From positions 5,146,001 to 5,210,000 of the forward strand of contig NZ_CP108131.1 of NCBI RefSeq assembly GCF_036203305.1: 64,000 nucleotides of DNA. The letters run 5' to 3'. A program made the translations under genes and the position numbers. The DNA comes from Streptomyces sp. NBC_00190. Lineage in GTDB: Bacteria; Actinomycetota; Actinomycetes; Streptomycetales; Streptomycetaceae. This document shows positions 24,517 through 34,500 of the stretch, piece by piece. Below the pieces are notes generated by a model. The model did no database searches, was not told the origin of the DNA, and worked only from the letters and a program-made list of their open reading frames with translations. Positions within the stretch are counted from its first letter, which is position 1. Each line of letters opens with the position of its first letter.

Positions 24517-27267
24517 CTAGATGGCTTCCTTGCGGGTCAGGAAGTTGAACGAGATCCAGCCCGGCAGCACCGGGAGCCAGAACGTCATCAGGCGGAACAG
24601 CAGCACCGCCGAGATGGCGACCTCCTTCTCCAGCCCCGCCGCGATCAGACCCAGCGTCAGCGTGGTCTCCACCGCGCCGATGCCGCCCGGCGTCGGCGCC
24701 GCCGATCCCAGCGCGTTGCCCGCCAGGAACACCACCGCGATGCTCGCGTAGCTGATGGCCTGGCCGCCGCCGAACGCGCGGATCGACGCGTCCAGGCACA
24801 TCACGAAGCAGCCCGTCAGCAGCAGCATCCCGCCGATGCCCGTCATCAGCTTCTGCGGCCGCTGGAGCACGTCCAGCATGCGCGGCACGACGCCCGCGAA
24901 CAGCGCCCGTACCCGCGTCGCCACGAACTTCCGCATGAACGGGACCGCCGTCACCACCAGCACCAGCACCGCCACCGTCAGCAGACCCGCGATGACCGTC
25001 CGGGACGGGGTCATCTCCGGAGTCTTCTCGGTCCCGGTCAGGTAGCCGAACGACAGCAGCAGCAGGATGTGGCTGGCCAGCCCGAACAACTGCGAGGCGC
25101 CCACGCTCGCGACCGCGAGCCCCGGCCGGATCCCCGCTCGTTGGAGGAACCGCGTGTTCAGCGCGACACCGCCCACCGCCGCCGGAGCCACCAGCTTCAC
25201 GAAGGACCCGGCCACCTGCGCGAGCACGGTCCGCAGGAACGGCACCCGCTCGGGCACGAAGCCCAGCAGGCTCATCGCCGCCGCGAAGTAGCTCAGCGCC
25301 GAGAACGCCAGCGCCGCCCCGACCCAGCCCCACTGCGCCTGGCCGACGATGGTCGCGAAGTCCACGTGCGCGAGCTGGGTCAGCAGGAAGTACGCGCCGA
25401 ACGCGCCCGCGATGAACGACACCAGCGTGCGCGGCCGGATCCGCTCCAGCCGGGCCGGCTCAACCGGTGCCTGCGGGCGGATCAGCAGCACCTGCTGGCG
25501 GATCTGGCTGAGCAGGTCCTCCTCGCGGGCCCCGTCCAGGGCATCGTCCAGCGCCTTCTTCTCCGCCTTCCGGTCGGCGGCCGGGCTGCTCTCGGCGCCC
25601 GCCTCGCGCGCCGCCTTCGCCGCCCGCGAGGACTCCAGTACGGCCTCGCGCTGCCGCTGCGCCCGCTCCCGGGCCAGCTTGCGCAGCGTCGCCCGCGTCG
25701 AACGGCTCAGCGCGATCGGCTGGAGCAGCGGCAGGCAGTCCGCCACCGCGTCCGGGCCGAGCACCGACACCGCCGAGGACACCGCCCGCTCCGCGCCGAC
25801 CCGCAGGCCGAGCGTGGTCAGCAGCTGCGCGATGTCCATCCGGAGCACCAGATCGCCCGCGGCGATCTCGCCGCCCCGCAGGTCGGTGAGGATGACACTG
25901 CCGGAACGATCCACCACGAGGGCGTCCCCGGTCAGCCGCCGGTGCGCGATCCGCCGCGACTGCAGGGCCCGTACCTGCTCCCACGCGTTGAGGCACAGCT
26001 CGTCGGTGATCTCCTCGTCGGAGAGGGAGTCCAGGCTCCGGCCGCCCAGGTGCTCGTACACGAGCATCACGGCGTCCGGCCCGAGTTCGGAGGTGGCGAT
26101 CAGCTTCGGCGCGTTCGCTCCGGCCGCGATGGCGGCGTACGCGAGGAGCGCCTCCTGCTCCAGTGCCTGGCGCAGCGACTGGAGGCTGCGCCCGGTGGTG
26201 ATGCCGCGCAGCGTGAGCCTGCGCCAGACCCGGTAGAAGAACCCGTGGGCCTGCTGCTCCCGGTCCACCACGGTGACGTCGAGCGGCGGGCCGTCCTCCA
26301 GGGTGACGTGGTAGCGCCGCCCCCGGTCGTTCACCTCGGGGGCCTCGGGGCCGTCGGGCGTCTCCGCGCGCATCGCGCTGACCGGCTGGAAACCGACCCG
26401 GCGCAGTCCGGCGAGGAGGTGCTGCCCGGTGGGGCGCACGTTGGGCGAGCCGACGGCGTACAGGGTCCCGTACGCGACGCTCCAGCCGATCAGCACGGTC
26501 AGGATGATCGAGAAGGGTGTGGTGTAGCCGCTGACCAGCATCGTGAACGCGTCGAGCAGCAGGACCACCCACAGCGCGACGCGCCAGTGCGGCCGCCGGG
26601 TCATCCCCACGGCCGTCATGTACGCGATCACGGGCGCGAGGTAGCCGTGCACCGGATCGGTGAGCGCCCCGTCGGCGCCGGCGGGGCGGGTGAGGGCTTC
26701 CTGGATGGTGCCGGGGGCGGCCTGGGACACCCACAGGTCGGTGGCGAGGGTGACCCCGTGCGCGAGGACGGCGGCGAGCACGCCGTCGGCGATGCGCAGC
26801 CCGTCGCGCTTGATGAGCCGCTCGATGGCGAAGGCGACGGGCAGCAGGAGCACGGCGATGCTGGACACCAGCGCGGCGACCTTGACCAGCAGGTCCGGTG
26901 CCTGGCCGGTGCCCTTGTTGATGTCCTCCTCCAGGCCGACGGTGGTGCCGTGGGCGAAGGCGGCGATGGCGAGGACGACGGCGATGCCGAGGATGCCGAC
27001 GAGGAGGCGTACGAGGTCGGACGGGCGGTGCACGCGGGCGGCGAGCAGCGGTTCGTCGACCTCGACCCGGTCGGCGGCCGTGGGGGTGTGCCCGTGCGGG
27101 CCCTCGGTTCCGGCCGCGCCGGTGCCGGTGCCGTCGGTGCCGTCGGTGCCGTTGCCGTCGTCGCCGGCACCGCCGCTCGGGGTCCCGGGGCTCCGGTGGT
27201 CCGGGCGCGCGTCGTCGTCCGGCGCCGCGCTGTCCGGAGGGCTCACACCCTGCTCCTTCGTCGTCAC
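24517..27267 (-). CDS. Flippase-like (LPG-synthase TM) protein with kinase-like domain
   Basis: The protein has about 916 residues. It starts with a Gly/Asp/Thr low-complexity tail, then several membrane helices (about 85-290). A soluble centre (about 330-540) carries VMLVYEHLGGRSLDSL and IAHRRLTGDALVVD, reminiscent of an aminoglycoside-phosphotransferase/kinase fold with HRR for HRD and DLR for DFG. Then comes a charged linker. The C-terminal 320 residues form the lysylphosphatidylglycerol-synthase TM/UPF0104 domain (APAAVGGVALNTRFLQRAG; GSAAPTPGGIGAVE). That domain translocates lipids in MprF. GTG 27267 or in-frame GTG 27294 may be the start; both have weak ribosome sites. Confidence 0.82.
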   Translation of the reverse strand: MTTKEQGVSPPDSAAPDDDARPDHRSPGTPSGGAGDDGNGTDGTDGTGTGAAGTEGPHGHTPTAADRVEVDEPLLAARVHRPSDLVRLLVGILGIAVVLAIAAFAHGTTVGLEEDINKGTGQAPDLLVKVAALVSSIAVLLLPVAFAIERLIKRDGLRIADGVLAAVLAHGVTLATDLWVSQAAPGTIQEALTRPAGADGALTDPVHGYLAPVIAYMTAVGMTRRPHWRVALWVVLLLDAFTMLVSGYTTPFSIILTVLIGWSVAYGTLYAVGSPNVRPTGQHLLAGLRRVGFQPVSAMRAETPDGPEAPEVNDRGRRYHVTLEDGPPLDVTVVDREQQAHGFFYRVWRRLTLRGITTGRSLQSLRQALEQEALLAYAAIAAGANAPKLIATSELGPDAVMLVYEHLGGRSLDSLSDEEITDELCLNAWEQVRALQSRRIAHRRLTGDALVVDRSGSVILTDLRGGEIAAGDLVLRMDIAQLLTTLGLRVGAERAVSSAVSVLGPDAVADCLPLLQPIALSRSTRATLRKLARERAQRQREAVLESSRAAKAAREAGAESSPAADRKAEKKALDDALDGAREEDLLSQIRQQVLLIRPQAPVEPARLERIRPRTLVSFIAGAFGAYFLLTQLAHVDFATIVGQAQWGWVGAALAFSALSYFAAAMSLLGFVPERVPFLRTVLAQVAGSFVKLVAPAAVGGVALNTRFLQRAGIRPGLAVASVGASQLFGLASHILLLLSFGYLTGTEKTPEMTPSRTVIAGLLTVAVLVLVVTAVPFMRKFVATRVRALFAGVVPRMLDVLQRPQKLMTGIGGMLLLTGCFVMCLDASIRAFGGGQAISYASIAVVFLAGNALGSAAPTPGGIGAVETTLTLGLIAAGLEKEVAISAVLLFRLMTFWLPVLPGWISFNFLTRKEAI

Positions 27268-27413
27268 ATCCGTCTCTTCTTGATCACGTATCACCAGTCA
27301 CCGCCCGGAAGATGGTGGCACGGACCGACGTGCGAGCGGGGCAGCAGGGTGCGCGCCGGTGCGGAAGCACACCTTCCGTCGCCGGACGCCCGACGTGCTG
27401 CACCATGGGCCGG

Positions 27414-27764
27414 ATGAGCGACGAACTGCCCGTGTACGCGGAGCGCGTGCTGGAGCTGGCCGAGCGTATTCCGCCCGGCCGGGTGATGACGTACGGGGAC
27501 GTGGCCGAGTGGCTCGACGAGGGAGGGCCGCGCCAGGTCGGGCGCGTCATGGCCCTGTACGGAGGTGCCGTGCCCTGGTGGCGCGTGGTGCGGGCGGACG
27601 GCGTACCGCTCCCCGGCAGTGAGCGGCGCGCCCTGGAGCACTACCGGGCCGAGGCCACGCCGCTGCGCCTGACGGCGGCCGGCGATCCGCGGCTGGACAT
27701 GCGACGGGCGCGCTGGGACGGAGACGGCGGCGGGGACGGGGACCGCGACGAGGCTCACACCTGA
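27414..27764 (+). CDS. Alkyltransferase-like (ATL) MGMT-fold protein
   Basis: The 116-residue protein has the MGMT DNA-binding domain: IPPGRVMTYGDVAEWL (recognition helix and Arg finger region), RQVGRVM, and VPWWRVVRADG. In true O6-alkylguanine transferases the equivalent motif is PCHRV with the acceptor Cys. Here it is PWWR, so no alkyl transfer is possible and it belongs with ATL proteins that flag O6-alkylguanine for nucleotide excision repair. An in-frame ATG at 27405 is an alternative start. It sits beside the adnAB repair genes, which fits. Confidence 0.88.
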   Translation: MSDELPVYAERVLELAERIPPGRVMTYGDVAEWLDEGGPRQVGRVMALYGGAVPWWRVVRADGVPLPGSERRALEHYRAEATPLRLTAAGDPRLDMRRARWDGDGGGDGDRDEAHT

Positions 27765-27953
27765 CAGCTTCGGCCATGCGCGGCCCGCGCGGGCGGTCGG
27801 GCGTCCGCCCGAAGGCCCGTCCGGGGGACGGAGACGAACTGCGCGGCGTCCGCCGGTTGCCGTAGCGTTGCCTCTTCGGCTCCGGCCGATGCCGTCCCGG
27901 CGGCACCCGAAAACCGCGCACCACCCGAAGACCCACCAGGACCGGCAGCTCAC

Positions 27954-30900
27954 GTGATCACCTCCTCCTCCGACCGCACCGAACGGCGGCGTACGCGGAC
28001 CCCTGACGCGTACCGCCTGGTGCGCACCGGGCCGGAACGGGTGGATCCCCCTGTCCTGGACGCAGCGCAGCGCGCGGTGGTTGACCATACGGCCGGACCA
28101 CTGCTGGTCCTCGCCGGGCCGGGCACCGGGAAGACGACCACGCTGGTCGAGGCCGTCGCCGCCCGGGTCGAGGCGGGCACGGATCCCGCCCGCATCCTCA
28201 TTCTCACCTTCAGCCGCAAGGCGGCCGTGGAACTGCGCGACCGGGCCGCCTTGCGGCTGGGCGGCGCGCGCGCTCCGCAGGCGACCACCTTCCACTCCTT
28301 CTGCTACGGCCTCGTCCGTGCCCACCAGGACACCGACCTCTTCGCCGACCCGCTGCGCCTGCTGTCGGGCCCGGAGCAGGACGTGATGGTCCGCACCCTG
28401 CTGGAGGGCCAGCGCCGGATCCGCTCCATCCGCTGGCCGGACGACCTGCGGGCCGCGCTGACCACGCGCGGGTTCGCGGACGAGGTCCGCGCGGTCCTGG
28501 CCCGCGCCCGCGAACTGGGCCTGGGGCCGGAGGCGCTGTCCGATTTCGCCGGGCGGATCGGCCGCCCGGACTGGAAGGCGGCCGCGGCCTTCCTCTCCGA
28601 GTACCTGGACGTCCTGGACATGCAGGGCACCCTGGACTACGCGGAACTCCTCCACCGTGCCGTCCTCCTGGCGGAGCGCACCCCGTCCCTCTCTTCCGCC
28701 TACGACGTGATCTACGTGGACGAGTACCAGGACACGGACGCCTCGCAGCTGCGGCTGCTGCGGGCGCTGACCGGAACCGGCGGCACGCTGATCGCCTTCG
28801 GCGACCCGGACCAGTCGATCTACGCCTTCCGCGGCGCCGACATCAACAACATCCTCGACTTCGAGTCGTCCTTCCCCGGCGCGCGGGTGCGGGCCCTGAC
28901 CGTCGCCCGCCGCTCGGGCGCGGGCCTCCTGGCGGCGACCCGGCTCCTCACCACCCGCATGCCGCTGCCCCGCCTGCCCGCGGCCGCGGTCCGCGCACAC
29001 CGCGAACTCGCGGCCGCGCGGGAGGGCGGCGGGGCGGAGGTGTACACGTACCCCACGGCCGGGGCCGAGCTCGACAACATCGCCGACATCCTGCGCCGGG
29101 CCCACCTGGAGGACGGCGTGCCCTGGCAGGACATGGCCGTCCTGGTCCGCGCGGGCGGCCGTACGCTCCCGGCGATGCGCCGCGCCCTGATCACGGCGGG
29201 AGTCCCGGTCGAGACGGACGGCGCGGACACCCCCCTGCGCCACGAACCGGCCGTCTCCCCCCTCCTCACGGCCCTGCGCGCCACGGCCACCTTCGCGGCG
29301 GGCCTCCCCGCCGGCTCCGCGCCGGCGGACGCGTCGGACCCGGACCCGGCGGCGCCCGCCCCGGTGGACCCGCAGGCGGGGCCCGCGGCCGACCCGGCGG
29401 CGCCGGAGTCCGGCGCACCCGTGGCCCCGGCCGACGGCCTTGCGCCCGCGGCTCCCGCCGCGTCGGCCGCCGACTCCGCCCCGGCGGACGACCAGGCGGA
29501 CGACCCGGCCGCCCCGGCGGTCGCGGGCGCCGACGGGCCCGACGCGGGATGGATCGGCGTAGAGGCCGCCCTCGCCCTGCTCGCCTCCCCGCTCGGCGGG
29601 ATGGACGCCGCCGACCTGCGCCGCCTCGGCCGCGCCCTGCGCGACGAGGAGCGCGCCGCCGGCGTCAAGGTGCCCGCGCCCTCCGACGTCCTGCTCGCCC
29701 GCGCCCTCGCCGAGCCGGAACGGCTCACCGCCCACGACCCGGCCTACGCCCGCGGCGCGCAGCGCCTCGGCCCGCTCCTGCGCAAGGCCCGCGAACTCCT
29801 CCAGGGCGGCGGCACCGCCGAAGAGGCCCTGTGGACCCTCTGGGACGGCACCCCCTGGCCCCAGCGCCTGGAGCGCTCCGCCCGCCGCGGCGGCATGGCC
29901 GGCCGCAACGCCGACCGCGACCTCGACGCCGTCTGCGCCCTCTTCGACACCGCCGCCCGCGCCGAGGACCGCACCGGCGGCCGCGGAGCCCTCAACTTCC
30001 TCGAACAGCTGGAGGCGGAGGACATCGCCGCCGACACGTTGACGACCCGCGCCACCCGGCCCGACGCGGTCCGCCTCATGACCGCCCACCGCTCAAAGGG
30101 CCTGGAGTGGTCCCTCGTCGTCGTCGCGGGCGTCCAGGAGGGCCTGTGGCCCGACCTGCGCCGCCGCGGCTCCCTCCTGGAGGCCGACCGGATCGGCCGC
30201 GACGGCCTCGCCGAGCCCCTCACCCCCGGCGCACTCCTGGCCGAGGAGCGGCGGCTCTTCTACGTCGCCGCCACCCGCGCCCGCGACCGCCTCGTCGTCA
30301 CCGCCGTCAAGGCCCCCGCCGACGACGGCGACCAGCCCTCCCGTTTCCTCACCGAGCTCGGCGTCACCCCGAAGGACGTCACCGGCCGCCCCCGCCGCCC
30401 CCTCGCCGTCCCGGCCCTGGTCGCCGAGCTGCGCGCCACCACCGTCGACCCGGACGCCTCGCCCGCCCTGCGCGACGCGGCCGCCCGCCGCCTCGCCCGC
30501 CTCGCCGCGCTCACCGACGACGAGGACCGCCCGCTGGTCCCCGCCGCGCACCCGCAGCGCTGGTGGGGCCTGTACGAGCCCACCCGCAGCAGCGTCCCGC
30601 TGCGCGACCGGGACCGGCCCGTGGCCCTCTCCGGCAGCGCCCTGGACCAGCTCGCCAACACCTGCTCGCTCCAGTGGTTCCTCGGCCGCGAGGTCAAGGC
30701 CGACGCCCCCTCCACGGCCGCCCAGGGCTTCGGCAACGTCGTCCACGTCCTCGCCGACGAGGTCGCCTCCGGCCGCACCCCCGCCGACCTGGCCGTCCTC
30801 ATGGAACGCCTCGACTCCGTCTGGGACGCCCTCGCCTTCGACGCGCCCTGGAAATCGGCCCAGGAGAAGGAGAACGCCCGAGCCGCCCTGGAACGCTTCC

Positions 30901-31433
30901 TGCGCTGGCACACCACCGACCGCGGGGGCCGGGCGGCGGTGGCCACCGAGCACGAATTCGACGTCACGCTCGAAGCGGGCGAGTACGCCGTCCGGATCCG
31001 CGGCTCCATGGACCGGGTCGAAGCGGACCCGCAGGGGCGCGCCTACGTCGTGGACTTCAAGACCGGCAAGTCGGCGCCCACCAAGGCCGAGGTCGAGCGC
31101 CACCCCCAGCTCGCCGTCTACCAGCTCGCGGTGCGCGAAGGCGCCGTCGACGAGGTCTTCGACGGCCTGCGCCCCGCACAGGGCGGCGCCGAGCTCGTCC
31201 AGCTGCGCCAGCCCGCGCCCAAGAAGGAGGGCGGCGACGCGGTCCCGAAGATCCAGGCCCAGCAGCCCCTGCCGGGCGGCTCCTCCGGCGAGTGGGTCGG
31301 CGACCTGCTCGCCACCGCCGCGGGCCGGGTCCTGGACGAACGCTTCGCGCCCGCCGTCGGCAAGCACTGCGACCACTGCTCCTTCCGCAGCTCGTGCAGC
31401 GCCCGGCCCGAGGGCCGCCAGACCGTGGAGTGA
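27954..31433 (+). CDS. adnA: AdnA, helicase-nuclease subunit with Fe-S cluster
   Basis: AdnAB is the actinobacterial double-strand-break resection motor. This 1159-residue subunit has an N-terminal UvrD-type motor (Walker A GPGTGKTTT at about 54-62, DEYQDTD near 256, GDPDQSIYAFRG) and a C-terminal RecB-like nuclease (DFKTGK near 1033). One Cys near 904 and three in CDHCSFRSSC near 1139-1148 would hold an Fe-S cluster. A low-complexity Ala/Pro/Asp insert covers about residues 449-530. GTG 27954 has AGGA 11 nt upstream. adnB follows after 132 bases. Subunit naming follows the mycobacterial gene order. Confidence 0.9.
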   Translation: MITSSSDRTERRRTRTPDAYRLVRTGPERVDPPVLDAAQRAVVDHTAGPLLVLAGPGTGKTTTLVEAVAARVEAGTDPARILILTFSRKAAVELRDRAALRLGGARAPQATTFHSFCYGLVRAHQDTDLFADPLRLLSGPEQDVMVRTLLEGQRRIRSIRWPDDLRAALTTRGFADEVRAVLARARELGLGPEALSDFAGRIGRPDWKAAAAFLSEYLDVLDMQGTLDYAELLHRAVLLAERTPSLSSAYDVIYVDEYQDTDASQLRLLRALTGTGGTLIAFGDPDQSIYAFRGADINNILDFESSFPGARVRALTVARRSGAGLLAATRLLTTRMPLPRLPAAAVRAHRELAAAREGGGAEVYTYPTAGAELDNIADILRRAHLEDGVPWQDMAVLVRAGGRTLPAMRRALITAGVPVETDGADTPLRHEPAVSPLLTALRATATFAAGLPAGSAPADASDPDPAAPAPVDPQAGPAADPAAPESGAPVAPADGLAPAAPAASAADSAPADDQADDPAAPAVAGADGPDAGWIGVEAALALLASPLGGMDAADLRRLGRALRDEERAAGVKVPAPSDVLLARALAEPERLTAHDPAYARGAQRLGPLLRKARELLQGGGTAEEALWTLWDGTPWPQRLERSARRGGMAGRNADRDLDAVCALFDTAARAEDRTGGRGALNFLEQLEAEDIAADTLTTRATRPDAVRLMTAHRSKGLEWSLVVVAGVQEGLWPDLRRRGSLLEADRIGRDGLAEPLTPGALLAEERRLFYVAATRARDRLVVTAVKAPADDGDQPSRFLTELGVTPKDVTGRPRRPLAVPALVAELRATTVDPDASPALRDAAARRLARLAALTDDEDRPLVPAAHPQRWWGLYEPTRSSVPLRDRDRPVALSGSALDQLANTCSLQWFLGREVKADAPSTAAQGFGNVVHVLADEVASGRTPADLAVLMERLDSVWDALAFDAPWKSAQEKENARAALERFLRWHTTDRGGRAAVATEHEFDVTLEAGEYAVRIRGSMDRVEADPQGRAYVVDFKTGKSAPTKAEVERHPQLAVYQLAVREGAVDEVFDGLRPAQGGAELVQLRQPAPKKEGGDAVPKIQAQQPLPGGSSGEWVGDLLATAAGRVLDERFAPAVGKHCDHCSFRSSCSARPEGRQTVE

Positions 31434-31463
31434 CCGAGTGACCGAGTGACCGAGTGGCCGAGT
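31432..31463. repeat. Tandem octamer repeat after adnA
   Basis: GACCGAGT occurs three times perfectly (31432, 31440, 31448) and once with a mismatch (31456), overlapping the adnA stop. The following bases contain GACCCGGGC repeated. The tract is probably prone to slippage. Confidence 0.8.
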
Positions 31464-31553
31464 GACCCGGGCGACCCGGGCGACCGCGCAGAGCGTCCGA
31501 GCGCACCGGCCGGGCGGACGGAGCGCGCGTCGGGGAGTGTCGGTGCGGGCGGC

Positions 31554-31559
31554 TAGCCT
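31554..31559 (+). promoter_or_regulatory. -10 box of a leaderless adnB promoter
   Basis: TAGCCT ends 6 nt before GTG 31566. adnB could thus be expressed separately from adnA. Confidence 0.5.
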
Positions 31560-31565
31560 TTTTAC

Positions 31566-34500
31566 GTGTCCGCGCGTGCGCCCGTCCTCTCCGACCCCGA
31601 GCAGCTCAAAGAGCTCCTCGGGATCCCTTTCACGCCCGAACAGCTGGCCTGCGCCACCGCCCCGCCCGCCCCGCAGGTCATCGTCGCCGGAGCCGGCTCC
31701 GGCAAGACCACCGTCATGGCCGCCCGCGTGGTCTGGCTGGTGGGGACGGGCGCGGTCGCGCCCGAGCAGGTCCTCGGCCTGACCTTCACCAACAAGGCCG
31801 CCGGCGAGCTGTCCGAGCGCGTACGCAAGGCCCTCGCGCGGGCCGGCATCACCGACCCCGATCCTTCCCCGGCCGAGGCCGACGCGGCCGGGGGCGAGCC
31901 GCGCATCTCCACGTACCACGCCTTCGCCGGCCAGCTCCTCAAGGACCACGGCCTGCGCATCGGTCTGGAGCCCAGCTCCCGCCTCCTCGCCGACGCCACC
32001 CGCTTCCAGCTCGCCGCCAAGGTGCTGCGCGAGGCCCCCGGCCCCTACCCCTCGCTCACCAAGTCCCTCCCCGACCTGGTCGGCGACCTCCTCGCGCTGG
32101 ACGGGGAGCTCTCCGAGCACCTCGTCGAGCCGGAGCGGCTGCGCGCCCACGACACCGGGCTGCTCGGCGAGCTGGCCGACGCCAACCTCACCAACGAGGA
32201 CCTGCGCAAGGTCCCCGAGGCCGTGCGCGGCCGCCTCGAACTGCTGGAGCTCGTCAGCCGCTACCGCGCCGCCAAGCGCTCCCGCGACCTCTTCGACTTC
32301 AGCGACCAGATAGCCCTCTCCGCACAGCTCGCCACGACCCGGCCCGAGGTGGGGGCGCTGCTGCGCGAGGAGTTCCGGGTGGTCCTGCTCGACGAGTACC
32401 AGGACACCTCCGTCGCACAGCGGCTGCTGCTGTCCGGCCTCTTCGGCGCGGGCAGCGGCCACGCGGTGACCGCCGTCGGCGACCCCTGCCAGGCCATCTA
32501 CGGCTGGCGGGGCGCCTCCGTCGCCAACCTCGACGACTTCCCCGAGCACTTCCCGCACGCCGACGGGACACCCGCCACCCGTCTCTCGCTCAGCGAGAAC
32601 CGGCGCAGCGGCGGCCGCCTGCTCGACCTGGCCAACGGGCTCGCCGCCCCGCTGCGCGCCATGCACGAAGGCGTCGAGGCGCTCCGCCCGGCGCCCGGCG
32701 CGGAGGGCGCCGGCTTCGTCCGGTGCGCCCTGCTCGATACGCACGCCGAGGAACTGGAGTGGCTCGCGGACTCCGTCGCGCACCTGGTCCGCACCGGGAC
32801 GGAGCCGCGCGAGATCGCCGTGCTGTGCCGGTCCGCCGGCGACTTCGCGCGGATCCAGGCCGTCCTGGTGGCCCGGGACGTGCCGGTCGAGGTCGTCGGC
32901 CTTTCCGGGCTCCTGCACCTGCCGGAGGTCGCGGACCTCGTCGCCGTCTGCGAAGTCCTCCAGGACCCGGGAGCCAACGCCTCCCTCGTCCGGCTGCTCA
33001 TCGGCCCGCGCTGGCGGATCGGCGCGCGCGACCTGGCTCTGCTGGGGCGCCGCACCCGGCTGCTGGTGGGCCGCGAGGCCCCCGCCGGGGCGGACCCGGA
33101 CGAGCGGCTCGCGGCGGCCGTGGAGGGCGTGGACCCGGCGGAGATCGTGTCGCTGGCCGACGCCCTGGAGACCTTCCTCGACGGCGCCGGCCAGGCCCCC
33201 GACGACCTGCCGTTCTCCGCCGACGCCCGGGTCCGCTTCGCGCACCTCGCGCAGGAGCTGCGCGACCTGCGGCGCTCGCTCGCGGACCCGCTGATGGACG
33301 TACTGCACCGGGTCCTGTCGGCGACCGGCCTGGAAGTGGAGCTGTCCGCGTCCCCGCACGCGCTGGCGGCCCGCCGCCGCGAGACCCTGTCGAACTTCAT
33401 GGACGTCGCCGCGGGCTTCGCCGCGCTGGACGGCGAGGCGACCCTCCTCGCGTTCCTGGCCTTCCTGCGCACGGCCGCCCAGTACGAGAAGGGCCTGGAC
33501 CACGCCCTGCCCGGCGGGGAGAACACGGTCAAGGTCCTGACGGCCCACAAGTCCAAGGGCCTGGAGTGGGACGTGGTCGTCGTCCCGGACCTGTGCGCGG
33601 GGTCCTTCCCGAAGGAGAAGGCGCCGGAGGCCTGGACCTCGTACGCGAAGGTGCTCCCGTACGCCCTGCGCGGCGACGCCCCCACCCTGCCGGGGGACCC
33701 GGCCTGGACCTCGGCCGGCATGAAGTCCTTCAAGACGGCCCTGAAGGACCACAAGTCGGTGGAGGAGCTCCGCCTGGGCTACGTCACCTTCACCCGCCCC
33801 CGCTCCCTCCTGCTGGCCTCGGGCCACTGGTGGGGCCCGACGCAGAAGAAGCGCCGCGGCCCGTCCGCGTTCCTGTCCGCCCTGTACGAGCACTGCGCTG
33901 CCGGGTTCGGCGAGATCGAGGCCTGGGCGCCCGAACCCGACCCGGCCGCCGAGAATCCGTCCCTCGCCGACGACTCCACCCCGGACCACTCCTGGCCCCT
34001 CCCGCTGGACCCGGCCTCCCTGCACCTGCGCCGCGCGGCGGCAGCCCTGGTGGAGTCCTACCTGGCCGACCCGCAGCCCCCGGCTCCGGAGGAGGACGAG
34101 TCCTACCTCTGGCCCCCCTCCTGCGAGGACCCGTCCTACGAGGACGAACCCTGGCCGGACGACGACCTCTGGCCGCAGGACCCGGCCGAGCCGCGTACCG
34201 GTGGTCCCGCGGACCCGCACGCCGACCTCTGGCCGGAGGCGGACCTCTGGCCGGAGGCGGACCGGGCCGTGCCACGCCTCCGCGTCACCGGCACCGCGCC
34301 CGCCCCCGCCGCAGGCACCGGCCCCCTGACGCCCGACGACGCGCGGGCCGTGGCCTCCTGGGACCGGGACCTCGACGCCCTGGAGGGCGAGCTCCGCCGC
34401 GCCCGCGCCGCCGTCCGCGACGTCGAGCTCCCCGCCGCGCTCTCCGCCAGCCAGTTGCTCCGGCTCGCCGCCGACGAGCAGGGCTTCGTCCGCGACCTCG

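Noticed and set aside
24142..27417. Plus-strand ORF of 1091 residues
   Set aside because: It lies opposite the flippase-like gene and has an Arg/Gln/His composition typical of antisense frames.
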